Assembly (NCBI GenBank): GCA_022592445.1 | Contig: JABYQR010000520.1 | Location: forward strand, 1 to 23,670 | Length of the DNA: 23,670 bases | Direction of reading: 5' to 3' | DNA from: Cytidiella melzeri | Taxonomy: Eukaryota; Basidiomycota; Agaricomycetes; Polyporales; Irpicaceae | In this document: positions 1-9,747 of the stretch, piece by piece | How positions within the stretch are numbered: position 1 is the first letter of the stretch | Layout of the letters: each line of letters begins with the position of its first letter | Notes under the pieces: generated by a model | The model's input: only the letters and a program-made list of their open reading frames with translations | Databases searched by the model: none | Told to the model about the DNA's origin: nothing | Program-made: the position numbers and the translations under genes

Positions 1-36
1 TAAAATGCAAAAGAAAAATAAGAGCTAGTCAGGCAT
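1..36 (-). repeat. LTR-A terminal fragment (5' end of the LTR, reverse orientation)
   Basis: The first ~34 bases are the reverse complement of the start of the LTR family seen complete at 15601-16355. The shared stretch covers the A-rich block and ends in CTAGTCAGGC. The last ~10 bases of the LTR terminus are not recognisable, so the fragment is truncated or degenerate. The rest of the LTR would lie to the left of the window. From about 37 to 380 I see no gene; the stretch is AT-rich. Confidence 0.5.
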
Positions 37-379
37 TCAGCTTTTAATATTTGGCAGCTGATTTACCTACTCAAAATAGGTTAAAAATGATGTTAGTAGG
101 CAGGAGTATTTTCTTTTGGCTTTTTGGCCCAGCCTCGAGGTAATTAAACCATTATTGCAAGAGCTTGCACAACATTCACAAAGCCCCAGCATTCATATTA
201 CAATGACAATCCAGAGCTATTGTTATAATGACAGAGCCTGCACATATACACACTGTTTTGAAGGTATCTAGCCAGAATTGTATTACAGTCCTATGTACCA
301 CTACTGTCATCATTGACCTACAAACAGTGACCCATGATAAACTCCCAATGCTGTTATTTGTGACCACTCAGAGGCCATG

Positions 380-1394
380 TTAACTACTGGTGTCAGTTAA
401 TACTTGACTTTTTCCAGCTCCAACACGGATGTCCTCAAACAGTGCAGGAAATCTGCAAGTACATGACAACACATCAGATCAGGAACAGCAGACAGAAGCA
501 CAACAGGACCAAGGTAAGACAAAACACACCATTTACATAAGAGCAAGAGCAGCCCTGAGGCCTTGACAGACCTCTTCATTGCTTGGTTCATGGTCGAAAA
601 CTGCGTCCAAGACAGATGTCATCCGCGAACCATTATATCCCATCGGAATCAGTCCAAACCGGAATTTCATATTGCCACTTGAATTTTCCATGGTAGCAAG
701 CCTCATTCCATGTACCAGCTTTACGCCATGAACAATACCCCATTGGCCACGCTTGAATGTAAATGCTGTTATTCCCGAATCTGCTATGGCCCGAATGACA
801 TCTTCTATCTCGGGTATGTGTTTTTTCTGCGGGTGAGAGAGGCTTGGTCAACACAGGACACAGCGCACAACTTTGGACAAGGATCCAAGAGGACATACAC
901 CAATTATGTTTGGATGGGGTTTGCCATGCATGCCTTTCCCAACATCGAGCCTGTGGGGATCAGAGGTTGAATCAACCTTTCCCATAGCTGCACCCAGCCA
1001 AGAAGAAACCTGAGGCAGGGGTTTTGCCGGCGGGCCGGCCCTTGATTGCAGTACAGTAGCATTGTTGTGGGTATAGACTTCTCCACGTGCTTGAGGTGGC
1101 AGGTGAGCAGCATTCAATTGATGGTACAGGCTGCATGGAAAAATAAAATGTTGTCAGAGACATGGTCGTGGCACCATATGATATGGATTGTGTATACTCT
1201 TTGTTGGTTGAGTCCCCCGTGAGGGGTGTGTATTCACGTGTGCTCAAGCCCTTCTGGTCATTGGGGTGGTCAGGCTTGGAGGAAGCTGTGGAGCGGGATC
1301 CTCTAACACCATATGGGAAGGCAGACACCGTCACTGTATGTACCACACCAGTCACGATGGCGGTGAATAAAACAAGACGGGTTGTGAACCACAT
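380..1394 (-). CDS. SSP1: predicted small secreted protein, 263 aa, four exons
   Basis: Unrecognised family. The model is complement(join(380..452, 537..826, 899..1130, 1198..1394)). Introns of 67, 72 and 84 bp have GT-AG ends (donors GTATAC, GTATGT, GTAAAT; acceptors TGCAG, CGCAG, TGCAG). The start was chosen because the ATG at 1394 opens a signal-peptide-like segment. Residues 1-25 have a basic residue at 6 and a hydrophobic run, ending V-S-A before F-P-Y-G-V-R-G. The middle exon is Pro/Gly-rich. The C-terminal ~100 residues form a compact domain with W-G-I-V-H-G-V, F-G-L-I-P and V-L-D-A-V-F-D. The main support is SSP2 at 19845-20885, which keeps the same exons, splice sites and open frame while the protein has diverged strongly. 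Function is unknown. It has few cysteines, so it is not a typical cysteine-rich effector. A short two-exon version ending at 533 is possible if intron 3 is not spliced. The gene model is fairly secure; secretion is inferred. Confidence 0.72.
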
Positions 1395-1571
1395 CAGGAG
1401 CAAAGATGTAGGATGTTGGAAGGTGGCAAGGTTGAAAGGCAGATAGCTGCAAGAACATTTTATTAGTGACACAAGGCAAGCATACCGTGAATGACACCGT
1501 ACTGACCGACCAGCGCTGATTATGAAGAGACGAAGGGGTAAGAACTGAGGGATGAGGATGGTAGCGAGGAG

Positions 1572-1580
1572 CTTTATATA
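1572..1580 (-). promoter_or_regulatory. TATA box of SSP1
   Basis: On the minus strand this reads TATATAAAG, about 180 bp upstream of the SSP1 ATG. That leaves room for a ~150-nt leader. The sequence between it and the ATG is conserved upstream of SSP2 as far as 21061, where an LTR interrupts. Position and sequence fit a core promoter, but no transcript evidence is available. Confidence 0.45.
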
Positions 1581-1689
1581 GCTTGTGCCAGTGTTGGTGA
1601 TTATTTTTGTCGACCCTAACATTCACCCTACTTAGATATATTATTTCACCCCCTGTTCCAGCGGTACAGCTACAATTAAACCTGCAGGT

Positions 1690-2111
1690 TGCAACACATT
1701 ACATTGGAACTTGACTCATCAGCTTCATTCAGGTCCCGGTCTACAATAGATAGCCAACATGTTTCCAGTCCTACAGCCCCACCTGACCTTGTATTCTTTC
1801 GCGAACGTCAAGCCCAATTACGAAAACAGCTGCTACACATGAATGCAGAACACATGTTTTTATGTCGTCCATCCTCCAGACCATGACCCAACATGATGAT
1901 ATGTATTGGCATCCGGACTAACAGCTCCTATATGGTTGTTAGCGACAGCAGAAGAAACCGGAAGCTTTAGGCTGTGCAGCAGCGATGATTGTTGAGCAAT
2001 CTACAAGCAGGAAAATTGTCAACAGCCTCAGCAAGATCCGGAGAAGAGGGGCTCACACCCTTCGCCATGACAATGCGAGCCAAGGATACACGGAGCGATA
2101 GGTTCGACGAG
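1690..2111 (+). pseudogene. Decayed protein-coding remnant, family not recognised
   Basis: A reading frame beginning near 1690 encodes a polar, Arg/Gln-rich segment (P-P-D-L-V-F-F-R-E-R-Q-A-Q-L-R-K-Q). It runs into a stop at about 1885. From about 1863 another frame, shifted by one base, continues protein-like sequence (M-S-S-I-L-Q-T-M-T-Q-H-D-D-M-Y-W-H-P-D). It is broken by TAA and TAG codons near 1919-1941, then stays open to about 2111. Continuous protein-like composition across a frameshift and two stops suggests a pseudogene or transposon remnant rather than chance. No catalytic motif was seen. A chance open frame remains possible. Confidence 0.3.
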
Positions 2112-3480
2112 ACGCCTATGTACCCCCAGGCCTGCAAAGCCGCGGCGCGCTTCGACCCGTCGACTCGTCCCTCATCCGGGCGAGTCCCAATCTTGTCCTG
2201 TATTTATCCAAGTGTCTCCTGGACTTCATTCAAAGACTATCAGGACCGTGAGCATAATCAGGGCAACCGACTCCGAGCGTGTCGGACAGTACACTGCCGG
2301 ACAGGTTGCAACGTGGTAGTGAAGCAAATTGGCGCAACGATAGATGAAGTGGGGCTGTGTGGTCAAAACGAAAACAGCATCATACTACATTTGGTAAGTA
2401 AGCAAGTTTGTGGCGCAAATGCGCTGCAGCGTGAAACTCACCCTGAAACTTTGCGGGAAATTATTTGAACACGTCTTGAGTGAGCGAGACATGACAATCT
2501 CTAGGCAACCAGTTTCATACAACCCGACAAAGCGTCAACCTCGAGCAATGTTCTCACATACATGCACGAGTCCAAGGGAGTGTCGGCCGTGTCGAATTTC
2601 TGGTTTGACAACCCACATACGAGTAACAGGATTTGGCTGCGCGTGTCTCTGAAGGAGGCTCTCTACCAGCACTGAGCAGAGTATGTTACGAAAACTTCCA
2701 ACACCATACCGTGCATAGCCTCGCCATCGTCGCTGTTCTGAAGAAAGACAGTGTCGTGCCGTGGACGTCGGTTTCTAGGGCTATAAATGGTTTTGCGGTG
2801 CATTCCACTTATATTCAGCTCGTGCAAAGAACATCGCGTGGCACGAGAAACGTTGCCGTTGTAGACTGGGCATTTGTTGAGAGGCATGACCTCCGAACTG
2901 ACCACGGTTCAAGTGACAGCCAAGTTTGTGCATGGAATGAGGGCATCGCCGTTGAGTTGGTCGGACTTAGAGAGCCTTTGTTCGAATGCTGCACGTCTCG
3001 ACTAAGCAGACACAAGAATCAATGCGGCAATTGATTAAAAACTGTCACTCACGTGGTCGACGTGCGAGTCGGGAGAAAGCTACAAGAGGTCCACCGTCGT
3101 TGCCCACATAACATTCTCGTCAATGACACTACGAACACTGTTTTCTTGCTGATCCGCGGGAGCACCCTTGCCTCAAGCTTCGTGGACTGTCAAGACCTTC
3201 TGCACTCTTCCCGCTGCAGTGAGTATGTCTGCCTGGAGCAGGCCCGGCGCACTCCACTGAGCAGGGTGTTATGTTGATACATGTGTTGAAGAGCATTGCG
3301 GAGCCGCCATCGAACAATGGTGTGTATGTACATGATCATGAGGATCGCTGAGGCCTTGAGACGCCGCACTGGGAAGGCATGTAAGGGATTCAAGGTTGGA
3401 ATGTGTGAATACACTGTGGCGGGGTTGGGGCAAGCGGAATGAAGTTAGTGTAGTTCGCATTAGCGATGTATGAGGACTAG
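2112..3480. other. No recognisable gene
   Basis: Mixed-composition DNA with CpG-containing stretches. The longest open frame is 2633-3034 (+, 133 codons). It lacks a good start context, a recognisable motif and a conserved counterpart elsewhere in the window, so I do not call it a gene. Short open frames overlap on both strands, as expected by chance. It is the spacer between the divergently oriented SSP1 and NUP93 genes. Confidence 0.5.
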
Positions 3481-3666
3481 AAAAAACACAGTATAGGACT
3501 GGGCTGGGTAGCTATGTATGCGAATGTGTGGCAGGTTATGGCCAAGTGTGACTGCCGCTCTGAATCGCGCTTCGCCATTACGCGCCTTCGACACGGTGGC
3601 CACTCTTGCCTGAACCTCCATAGTCGGGACTCGCTCTCACCTGGCTTCTCCTCTCCACCATCTCCA

Positions 3667-6600
3667 ATGGCTGCAAACCTTGCCTCGCTCCTGACTGCAT
3701 CAAAGGCTCTCAACTCGCACCTCACCAAACCGGACTTGCCCTCTGTCAAGCTTTCACTCGACCAGATCGAGGCCCAGTCGCGACGCCTGGTTTCGCGTCA
3801 GACAGGGACTAGTGACGATGGACGAGCGTACGCCACTCACCCATCTGTTATCAGTCTGCTCTTGACTTTGTATACCCCAGAAATTACCTATTGGCCCAAG
3901 CACATGTAGATGCACCTGCTTTGGCGAGTTCAATCGCGCACCTAAACACCGCTGCGACATTCACACCTTTGCAAGCGTTGCAAGACACGGACGTTGCTGG
4001 ATACCTGAAACACGCGCATGAGCAGAATCTTATCTCGACTATTGAAGAGGCTCGGAAAGAGACACAGGAAGACTTCTACCGGCTGCTTGAGGAAAGGGAG
4101 AGGCGGGACTGGGAGGCGAAGAAGAAGCGCGTGTTCGAAGAGCTTGGTGGTCGCGCCAGCGGCGACAACAAGGCTATCTCTGAGCTCAAGAAGAGTCTGG
4201 GTGGCAAAAGCATGCTAGGGGTGCGTACGTCCACATACGCGGTCATGCATGGCAGTCTGAACACTCGCAGGCCAGCACAGGGCCCGCACCGTCTCTGCAG
4301 ACACAGAGCAAGATGATGGCGTACGACCGTGTCATCTCAGACTTGAACGCTACACGACTCCGCGGAACGTCGTATCCCATTGTCCACGCGTTGATAGACG
4401 CGTCCTTGGCAGTCAACACTGGCGTGAGTGATACCCTTCTGGCAACGTAGGTCTAGTCAATAAATCATTGTTTTCCCAGCAAGGAAGTCTTCAAATGACC
4501 CAGAATTTCCACGTTCTCTCCAAAATCACCGCAGAGCCACCCGCCCTGCCGCCTTTAGAGCACGCCAGTGCACATATTCTTAACGCACCTCTATTTGAAC
4601 GCAAATACGCGAGAATGTACCTCGGTAACACCGAGTCTCGGGATGCAGTGGAGCTGAGAAAACAGATTGCAAGGGGTGCACGGGAGGCCCTAGAGGAGCA
4701 GTATTGGGACATCATTGAGCGGACGATTCAAGCACGACCTGCAGAGGCGCGGTTGGGTGGCGATCCGAGCGTAGCGAACAAAGTCCGAGCGTTTGTTGCT
4801 GTTAGGCATTACAGGAGTGGTGAATGGGAGGACAGAATCGAGGTACGTGCTATACATTAGGTGATATGAAAGCCGTCCTGACCAATGCGACGTGTAGCTG
4901 GTGTCTGGGCAGCCCTTGTGGGCAAAGCTATTCTATCTCGTCCGAACCGGCCATCTGCAAGAAGCCCTCAATGAAGCATTGAGGTATCAGGCAGCAGTTG
5001 AACATCGAGAAGCAAGCTTCTTGAGTCACTTCCGAGCTTGGGTAGATTCTGCCGACCGTCGGTGAGGAATAACATCGTTGACTTTGCCTTGCATCCGCTT
5101 GACGACTTTGCAGATTACCGAAACCTTACCGAGACCAACTGCACTCTGTATACAACGCGCACATGTTGCATTCTTCCACCACGGATCCGTTCAAATTGGC
5201 ATTGTACAAGATCATGGGCAAAATTGATCCGGCGCGCAGGAGTGTGCCACAGGTCACTGTTACGACGGAAGATTGGTTGTGGTTCCAGCTTGCTATGGTG
5301 AGCCACACTGATTTATACGCATGCATGACATCAAACAAGCCGTTTTCAAGGTCGACGAAGACGAGCATGGCGGTTTGCGTGCCCTTGCTGAGGTTCTTCT
5401 CAACTATGGTGAACGTCACTTTGACGGAGTACCAGGGCAGAAGGGAAGCAAGCGCGGCGTATGGGCAGGCGTACTGCTAATGTGTGGTCAATTCGAACGC
5501 GTAAGACAACGTCAATACATGCTCGCCTTTTACTGAATCAATTGCAGGCCGTGGCAGCTCTTTGGGAACATCCAGAAATGGAGGTCGAGGCCGTGCACCT
5601 CGCAATTGCGCTTGCCTACCATGGCTTGCTCAGAGTCCCCACTCGCGCGGAAACCTCTGACCTCACTCCTTGTAGGTTCATGTCTCCCTTTTTGCTCACT
5701 CATCCGTCGCCTAAATATGGCTTCCTCAGTATCACTCCCACCTTCTGGCCAACCCGCGCTCAGCCTTTCAACACTCCTATGGCGGTATGTCAGGCAGTTC
5801 GTCAAGATGGATGCACGGGAAGCGTTGCAATACGTCTACTGCGTGTGCTTGTGCTCAGATCAACCTGGCGGTGTGGGCAAGGAGCAAGTCGAAAGCGCCT
5901 GGGAACTCGTGCGGCGAACCATCGTGCTAGCCAATGCTGGTGCAGCCTGGGAAGAGCTTGTCGGTGGCTTCCGCCCTGACGGGACCAGATTTGTATGTAC
6001 TCTCGAAGTGTTTCACTCATCATACATATTGAGATTTTTGCGTCTATAGACCGGAGTGATTGAGCAAGGTGCTCCTCTGCTCAAGCTGGACAACATCAAC
6101 GACTACAACGAACAGATCCTCGTACGCGCCGCGAAGCACTCCGAAGAAAACGACAGGATCCCAGAGGCAATCAAGTTGTACAACCTCGCGGGAGATTACA
6201 CGACGGTCATCGCGTGTCTCGCGCACGCGCTTGGCAACACAGTCACGCAACCGAGTGGCGATGAAAATGCTCGTACGATCGAGAGGACTGCGGCTGACAT
6301 TCTTAGACATTATGAGCGCACGAATAGGGCGGTGGGTAAGGACCGTGATGCGGTCATTAGGCTTTTGAGAGTGAGAGAGGCTATGTATGCCAAGGAAGCT
6401 GGACGAGCGGAGCTTGCGTTAGAGGTGGGCTTCACTCCCAAACCTTAGCTTTGCTGCTTCACTAACAAAATTTTCACCTCACGCACCCGTAGATCATCGA
6501 GTCAATAGACCTCGTACCCATGGACGGTGATGTGGGCAAGATCACTCGCAGAGCCGAAGAATTCAGAGACCTTCCTGAAGCGCTGCAGCGCAATCTGCAA

Positions 6601-6869
6601 ACGTTCCTCACCCTCACCATGGATGCGCTCGCGATAGTGCACCAGAAGGTGAAGTCCTCCGTGGCCGCTGAGGCTACAAGACAGATGGTGAGCGTTCTCC
6701 TCGTGAAAGTAACAAGTGTCATAGTGCTCAGGCAAGTGTTCGGTAGACATTGGTATCACTCAGGAAAAAGTCCAGATCGCTCATGATTTTCGCGGGAATA
6801 CTCAAGTACCGGATGTCACCCGATGTGTACTCGTATTTGGCGAGGTTGGATGTGGAAATAGCATTGTAA
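3667..6869 (+). CDS. NUP93/NIC96: Nucleoporin NIC96/Nup93, 864 aa, 12 exons
   Basis: Scaffold nucleoporin of the nuclear pore inner ring; in the family it links inner-ring and central-channel nucleoporins. Model: join(3667..3827, 3881..4220, 4271..4423, 4480..4842, 4898..5061, 5114..5297, 5351..5500, 5548..5671, 5730..5992, 6050..6424, 6493..6687, 6747..6869). All introns are GT-AG, 47-68 bp, and every junction keeps frame (2595 nt). Residues ~105-145 carry the conserved charged helix after the N-terminus (Q-E-D-F-Y-R-L-L-E-E-R, then R-D-W-E-A-K-K). The NIC domain follows, with G-Q-P-L-W-A-K-L-F-Y near 340, T-E-D-W-L-W-F-Q-L-A-M near 450, Y-G-E-R-H-F-D-G near 475, G-A-P-L-L-K-L near 640, and a C-terminal L-K-Y-R-M-S-P-D-V-Y-S-Y-L-A-R-L-D. 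Length matches yeast and human homologues (about 820-840). The last acceptor (6745-6746) was chosen over a nearer AG because only it keeps the conserved L-R-K-K-S-R-S-L-M in frame. The gene looks intact. Confidence 0.95.
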
Positions 6870-7305
6870 TGTGCCCTACTACAGTAGCGGCAAAAAGTGT
6901 TGCGACAGTATGATCGCGCAAGACTTTTCTCGTTGTGCAAGCTCATTTCCGCACGGTTTTATCTGTACCCAATTTTCACACACTATATATGATTTATAAA
7001 TCTAGTCTCGTACCTAGACGTTCTGCCTGTGAGAGAGAGAGGGGAGAAGGAGAACGGTCGCGGAGCTCCCGTAGACAGTCGTAGCGCTCCTGCTGTAAAA
7101 GGAAAAAAAAATTGATGCGAGAATAACTCTACTAATCGAGAAAATGATTGCGCGAAATGTCACAACGCGGACAGGCAGAACGGGACAGCCTAGTCTCGTA
7201 CCCAGACGTTTTGAGAGACACGGTCACGGTGCTCCCGAACGCAGTCGCCAGGGCTTTTGCAGGAAAAGGAAATGTTATTGTGTCTGGATTGAGAAAAAGA
7301 TTAGT
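6870..7305. repeat. NUP93 3' flank with an imperfect direct duplication
   Basis: No gene is seen. Two segments about 187 bp apart share a common order of motifs. 7003-7110 and 7190-7290 both begin TAGTCTCGTACC-AGACGTT. They continue through a GAGAGA stretch, a CGG-GCTCCCG block and an AGTCG block, and end in an A/G-rich AAAAGGAAA tract. The copies are clearly diverged. The duplication is visible, but its origin is not. Confidence 0.45.
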
Positions 7306-7309
7306 GCTG

Positions 7310-7460
7310 CCGAAGTCCAGTTCTGAACCTGGGTTGAACTCCGAACCATTGAACTGAACTCCGGGTTCTGGTTCGGTCCGGTATTCAAGTTCGGTTTAGG
7401 GTTCATAGGAATGTCCATCGGCCTGAACTTGGTTCGAACCAGTTCGAACCAAGAACCAAA
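7310..7460. repeat. GGTTC/GAACC-rich subterminal repeat block, probable left end of a hAT element
   Basis: GAACC, GGTTC and GGTTCGAACC motifs recur in both orientations over ~150 bp, including two adjacent GGTTCGAACC-like palindromes near 7430-7450. Clustered short subterminal motifs of this kind are typical of hAT transposons. hAT-derived coding remnants lie immediately to the right (7724-8200). A terminal inverted repeat and the 8-bp target duplication could not be identified. The assignment is therefore by context. Confidence 0.4.
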
Positions 7461-7680
7461 GGTAAGTAGGTGGCCAATGCTATGGCCAACAGCATTTGAG
7501 CTCACAAAAATGCTTGGCCCGCAGGTAGGCCATACAGCTTCGTGTCAAGATGTTTGGTTATGGCCATGGCTACTTGGTACAATAGCCTATCTTTCTCTAT
7601 GACCGTTATTGTAGCATGCTGGTAAGTCTTCTAGCTATAAATTGGGACACCTCTGTACATCTGACTTCAGCAAATTTCTA

Positions 7681-7693
7681 CCCCCCCCCCCCC
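7681..7693. repeat. Homopolymer run of 13 C
   Basis: An uninterrupted C tract just upstream of the first recognisable hAT-derived exon. Its length may be inexact in an assembly. Confidence 0.9.
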
Positions 7694-7723
7694 TGGAACT
7701 ATCTTTTTGAACCATACCTGCAG

Positions 7724-7987
7724 CACCGGAGGACTTACAGCTGGATTGTGTGCTGGGCTCCAATGGAACACTCAAAGATGCTGAGGACATTTTGTGGTAC
7801 CAGTCCGACACTGACACTCAGCCAATCGACAACACCAGCACGCAGCCGAAGCGAGGTACGTATGACACTACCGGCCTAAATTCATGCATGTAATAGTGCT
7901 TACACTGGTATTGTTCAAAGGGAAGGCACCCGCAACCGCTGTTGCCACAACCTGTGATGGTGGTGGTCATTCTCGCAAGCTTACATG
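7724..7987 (+). pseudogene. N-terminal-type remnant of a transposon gene (two exons)
   Basis: An exon starting after an acceptor at 7722-7723 (CTGCAG) encodes L-D-C-V-L-G-S-N-G-T-L-K-D-A-E-D, then D-T-Q-P-I-D-N-T-S-T-Q-P-K-R. It ends at 7855 before a 65-bp GT-AG intron (7856-7920). The frame continues after 7921 as G-K-A-P-A-T-A-V-A and then H-S-R-K-L-T-W. From memory this resembles the linker before the catalytic core of basidiomycete hAT-like transposases, but I cannot confirm it. At about 7985 the frame runs into hAT C-terminal sequence in a different frame and terminates at 8036. The large central catalytic part is absent. Confidence 0.45.
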
Positions 7988-8200
7988 GAACTGGCCATTC
8001 AAGGCTCTGCAGTTGCATCAGAGCGTGCTTTTTTGAGTGGAGGCTGTACAGGAACAAAGCTGTGGAACAAGCTCAAGCCTAGTACCTTTGAGGCTGTCCA
8101 GCTGTTGAAGGACGGATATTGCATGGGAGTCATTAGCGCAATAGAGCAGGCTTCATTGTATGTAGAGCTTCAAGGCTCAGATTCTGATAAGCTTGATTAG
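7958..8200 (+). pseudogene. hAT transposase C-terminal dimerisation-domain fragment
   Basis: The frame contains Y-M-E-L-A-I-Q-G-S-A-V-A-S-E-R-A-F, then L-K-P-S-T-F-E-A-V-Q-L-L-K-D-G-Y, and ends at TAG 8198-8200. This matches the C-terminal dimerisation domain of hAT transposases, whose hallmark is LAIQ-(G/A)-S-S-V-(A/P)-S-E-R-x-F-S. The usual S after A-S-E-R-A-F is L here. Everything upstream in this frame is closed by a stop at 7955. The fragment is fused out of frame to the N-terminal remnant at about 7985, consistent with an internal deletion that left a non-autonomous derivative. 8201-8309 holds nothing recognisable. Confidence 0.75.
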
Positions 8201-8923
8201 CAGTTTCTTGGCTCATAAGTAGCACTTTCTCTTGTATGATACTTGTATCTGTCTTTACTCGCCAGTGAGTCAATAGATTTGGTTTGGCCCCTGCAGTGTC
8301 ACGCTTGTCACTGGAGCACACAATCATTTAGGAAGGAAGAGGGACTGTGCTGTATTGTTTGAAGTACAACAATGGGTATGAGTACAGAATTAGACAAGTT
8401 TGTGGAGTAGAGCATGGGGATACAGATTGTTTGACATGCATCTTCTTATTAATGGTGTTGAGGTATGTTAAATAATTTAGATACAATTTGGTCAACTGCA
8501 GGGGCAGGGTTACAAGTGATTATGTTATTGATAGCAAGTTGAATAAATCATATAACATGAAATAGTTAATTGCACCTGTGACTTTGTTACCAAAAAGAAT
8601 CTCAGGAAATAACTCTGTTTCTGGTAAGAACCTTGCCAAGCCATCTGGGCATGAATATTGACTGTTTTACAGGCATTCAGTATTGGTGACACCATTGATA
8701 GGCAACTTGACCAGGGATCAAGTGACTGTACTACAATTGATAAGTTTGGTTGCGGGAAAAGGGGCCATACATTGACAAAGGTAGTCACCAATGGTAGCAA
8801 GGGGCTTCATCTATCTTGTCATTAGGCTTTTGCAGTGTTCTAGACCATTACTTGCTTCAAGAATGAAGGGCTTAAGGGTGTCTCATTCTATCAATTGCTA
8901 GAACATGTTACATGTGTCCTGTT

Positions 8924-9598
8924 GATGTCTGCAGTGCATCAATTCCATTGGAGCTGCCACAGGCTGGGTTCTGATTGCAACTCCTGATTATAGAGCACCT
9001 AGTGGGGAGAATTAAGGGCAGTGCTTTATGCTGATGGAACCACGTCCTATAGATGTCTGAACTGCCTCAGCCCCATTAGGACTGCCACAGGCTATGTTCT
9101 GATAGTAACCCATCCTTAGAGAGCAATTGGTGGTTGTGAAACTGTGTGGAAGAATCAAAGGCAGTGCTCTATGCTGATGCGACCACATCCTGTAAATTTC
9201 TGAACTGCCTCAGCCCCATTAGGACTGCCACAGGCTATGTTCTGATTGTAACCCATCCTTAGAGAGCAACTGGTGGTTTTGAGACTGTGTGGGAAAATCA
9301 AAGGCAGTGCTCTATGCTGATGCGACCACGTCCTGTTGATGTCTGAACTGCCTCAGCCCCATTGGGACTGCCACAGGCTATGTTATGATTGTAACTCCTG
9401 CTTATAGAGTAACTGGTGGTTGTGAAACTGTGTGGAAGAATCAAAGGCAGTGCTCTATGCTGATGCAACCACATCCTGTTGATGTCTGCAGTGCCTTACC
9501 CCCATTGAAACTGCCACAGGCTGTTTCTGATTGTAACCCCTGCTTAGAGAGCAACTAACAGTTGCAAAACTTTGTGGGACAATCAGATGCTGTACTCA
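8924..9598. repeat. Tandem array of a 143-bp unit in H1 (about five units)
   Basis: The motif (A/C)TGCCTCA-CCCCATT-G-ACTGCCACAGGCT recurs with equivalent points at 9061, 9204, 9347 and 9490, exactly 143 bp apart. One shorter unit (128 bp) lies at the left. Units contain GTTGTGAAACTGTGTGG and GGCAGTGCT-TATGCTGATG blocks. The array stops at the target-site duplication of the LTR insertion. Confidence 0.9.
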
Positions 9599-9747
9599 CT
9601 CCTTGACACGGAGACAAGGCTCGACGTGACAAACAGGGACACAAAGTGGATGACAACGAAGTGGTGGTGGCAGGCGTGAAGCACAATGCTCTCACCAGCT
9701 ATTAGACTTTGTTCAAGTTATCTAGCCCAGTAAAGACCAAGTTAGTA

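Noticed and set aside
1162..1446. Plus-strand open frame opposite SSP1
   Set aside because: It is antisense to the conserved SSP1 exon 1 and has no motif of its own.
972..1622. A single 216-codon open frame on the minus strand
   Set aside because: It runs through intron 1 of the SSP1 model and out of frame with exon 2. Comparison with SSP2 shows the conserved product is the spliced one. Only the part corresponding to exon 1 (1198-1394) is real coding sequence.
1989..2468. 159-codon plus-strand open frame
   Set aside because: Its composition is unconvincing. It overlaps the decayed frame in a different phase and shows no motif.
2633..3034. 133-codon plus-strand open frame
   Set aside because: It has no recognisable motif, no conserved copy and a poor start context. 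Other open frames of similar size overlap it on the opposite strand.
7425..7455. GGTTCGAACC motifs resembling a tRNA T-arm
   Set aside because: No acceptor, D or anticodon arms can be folded around them. The motifs belong to a dispersed GGTTC/GAACC cluster.
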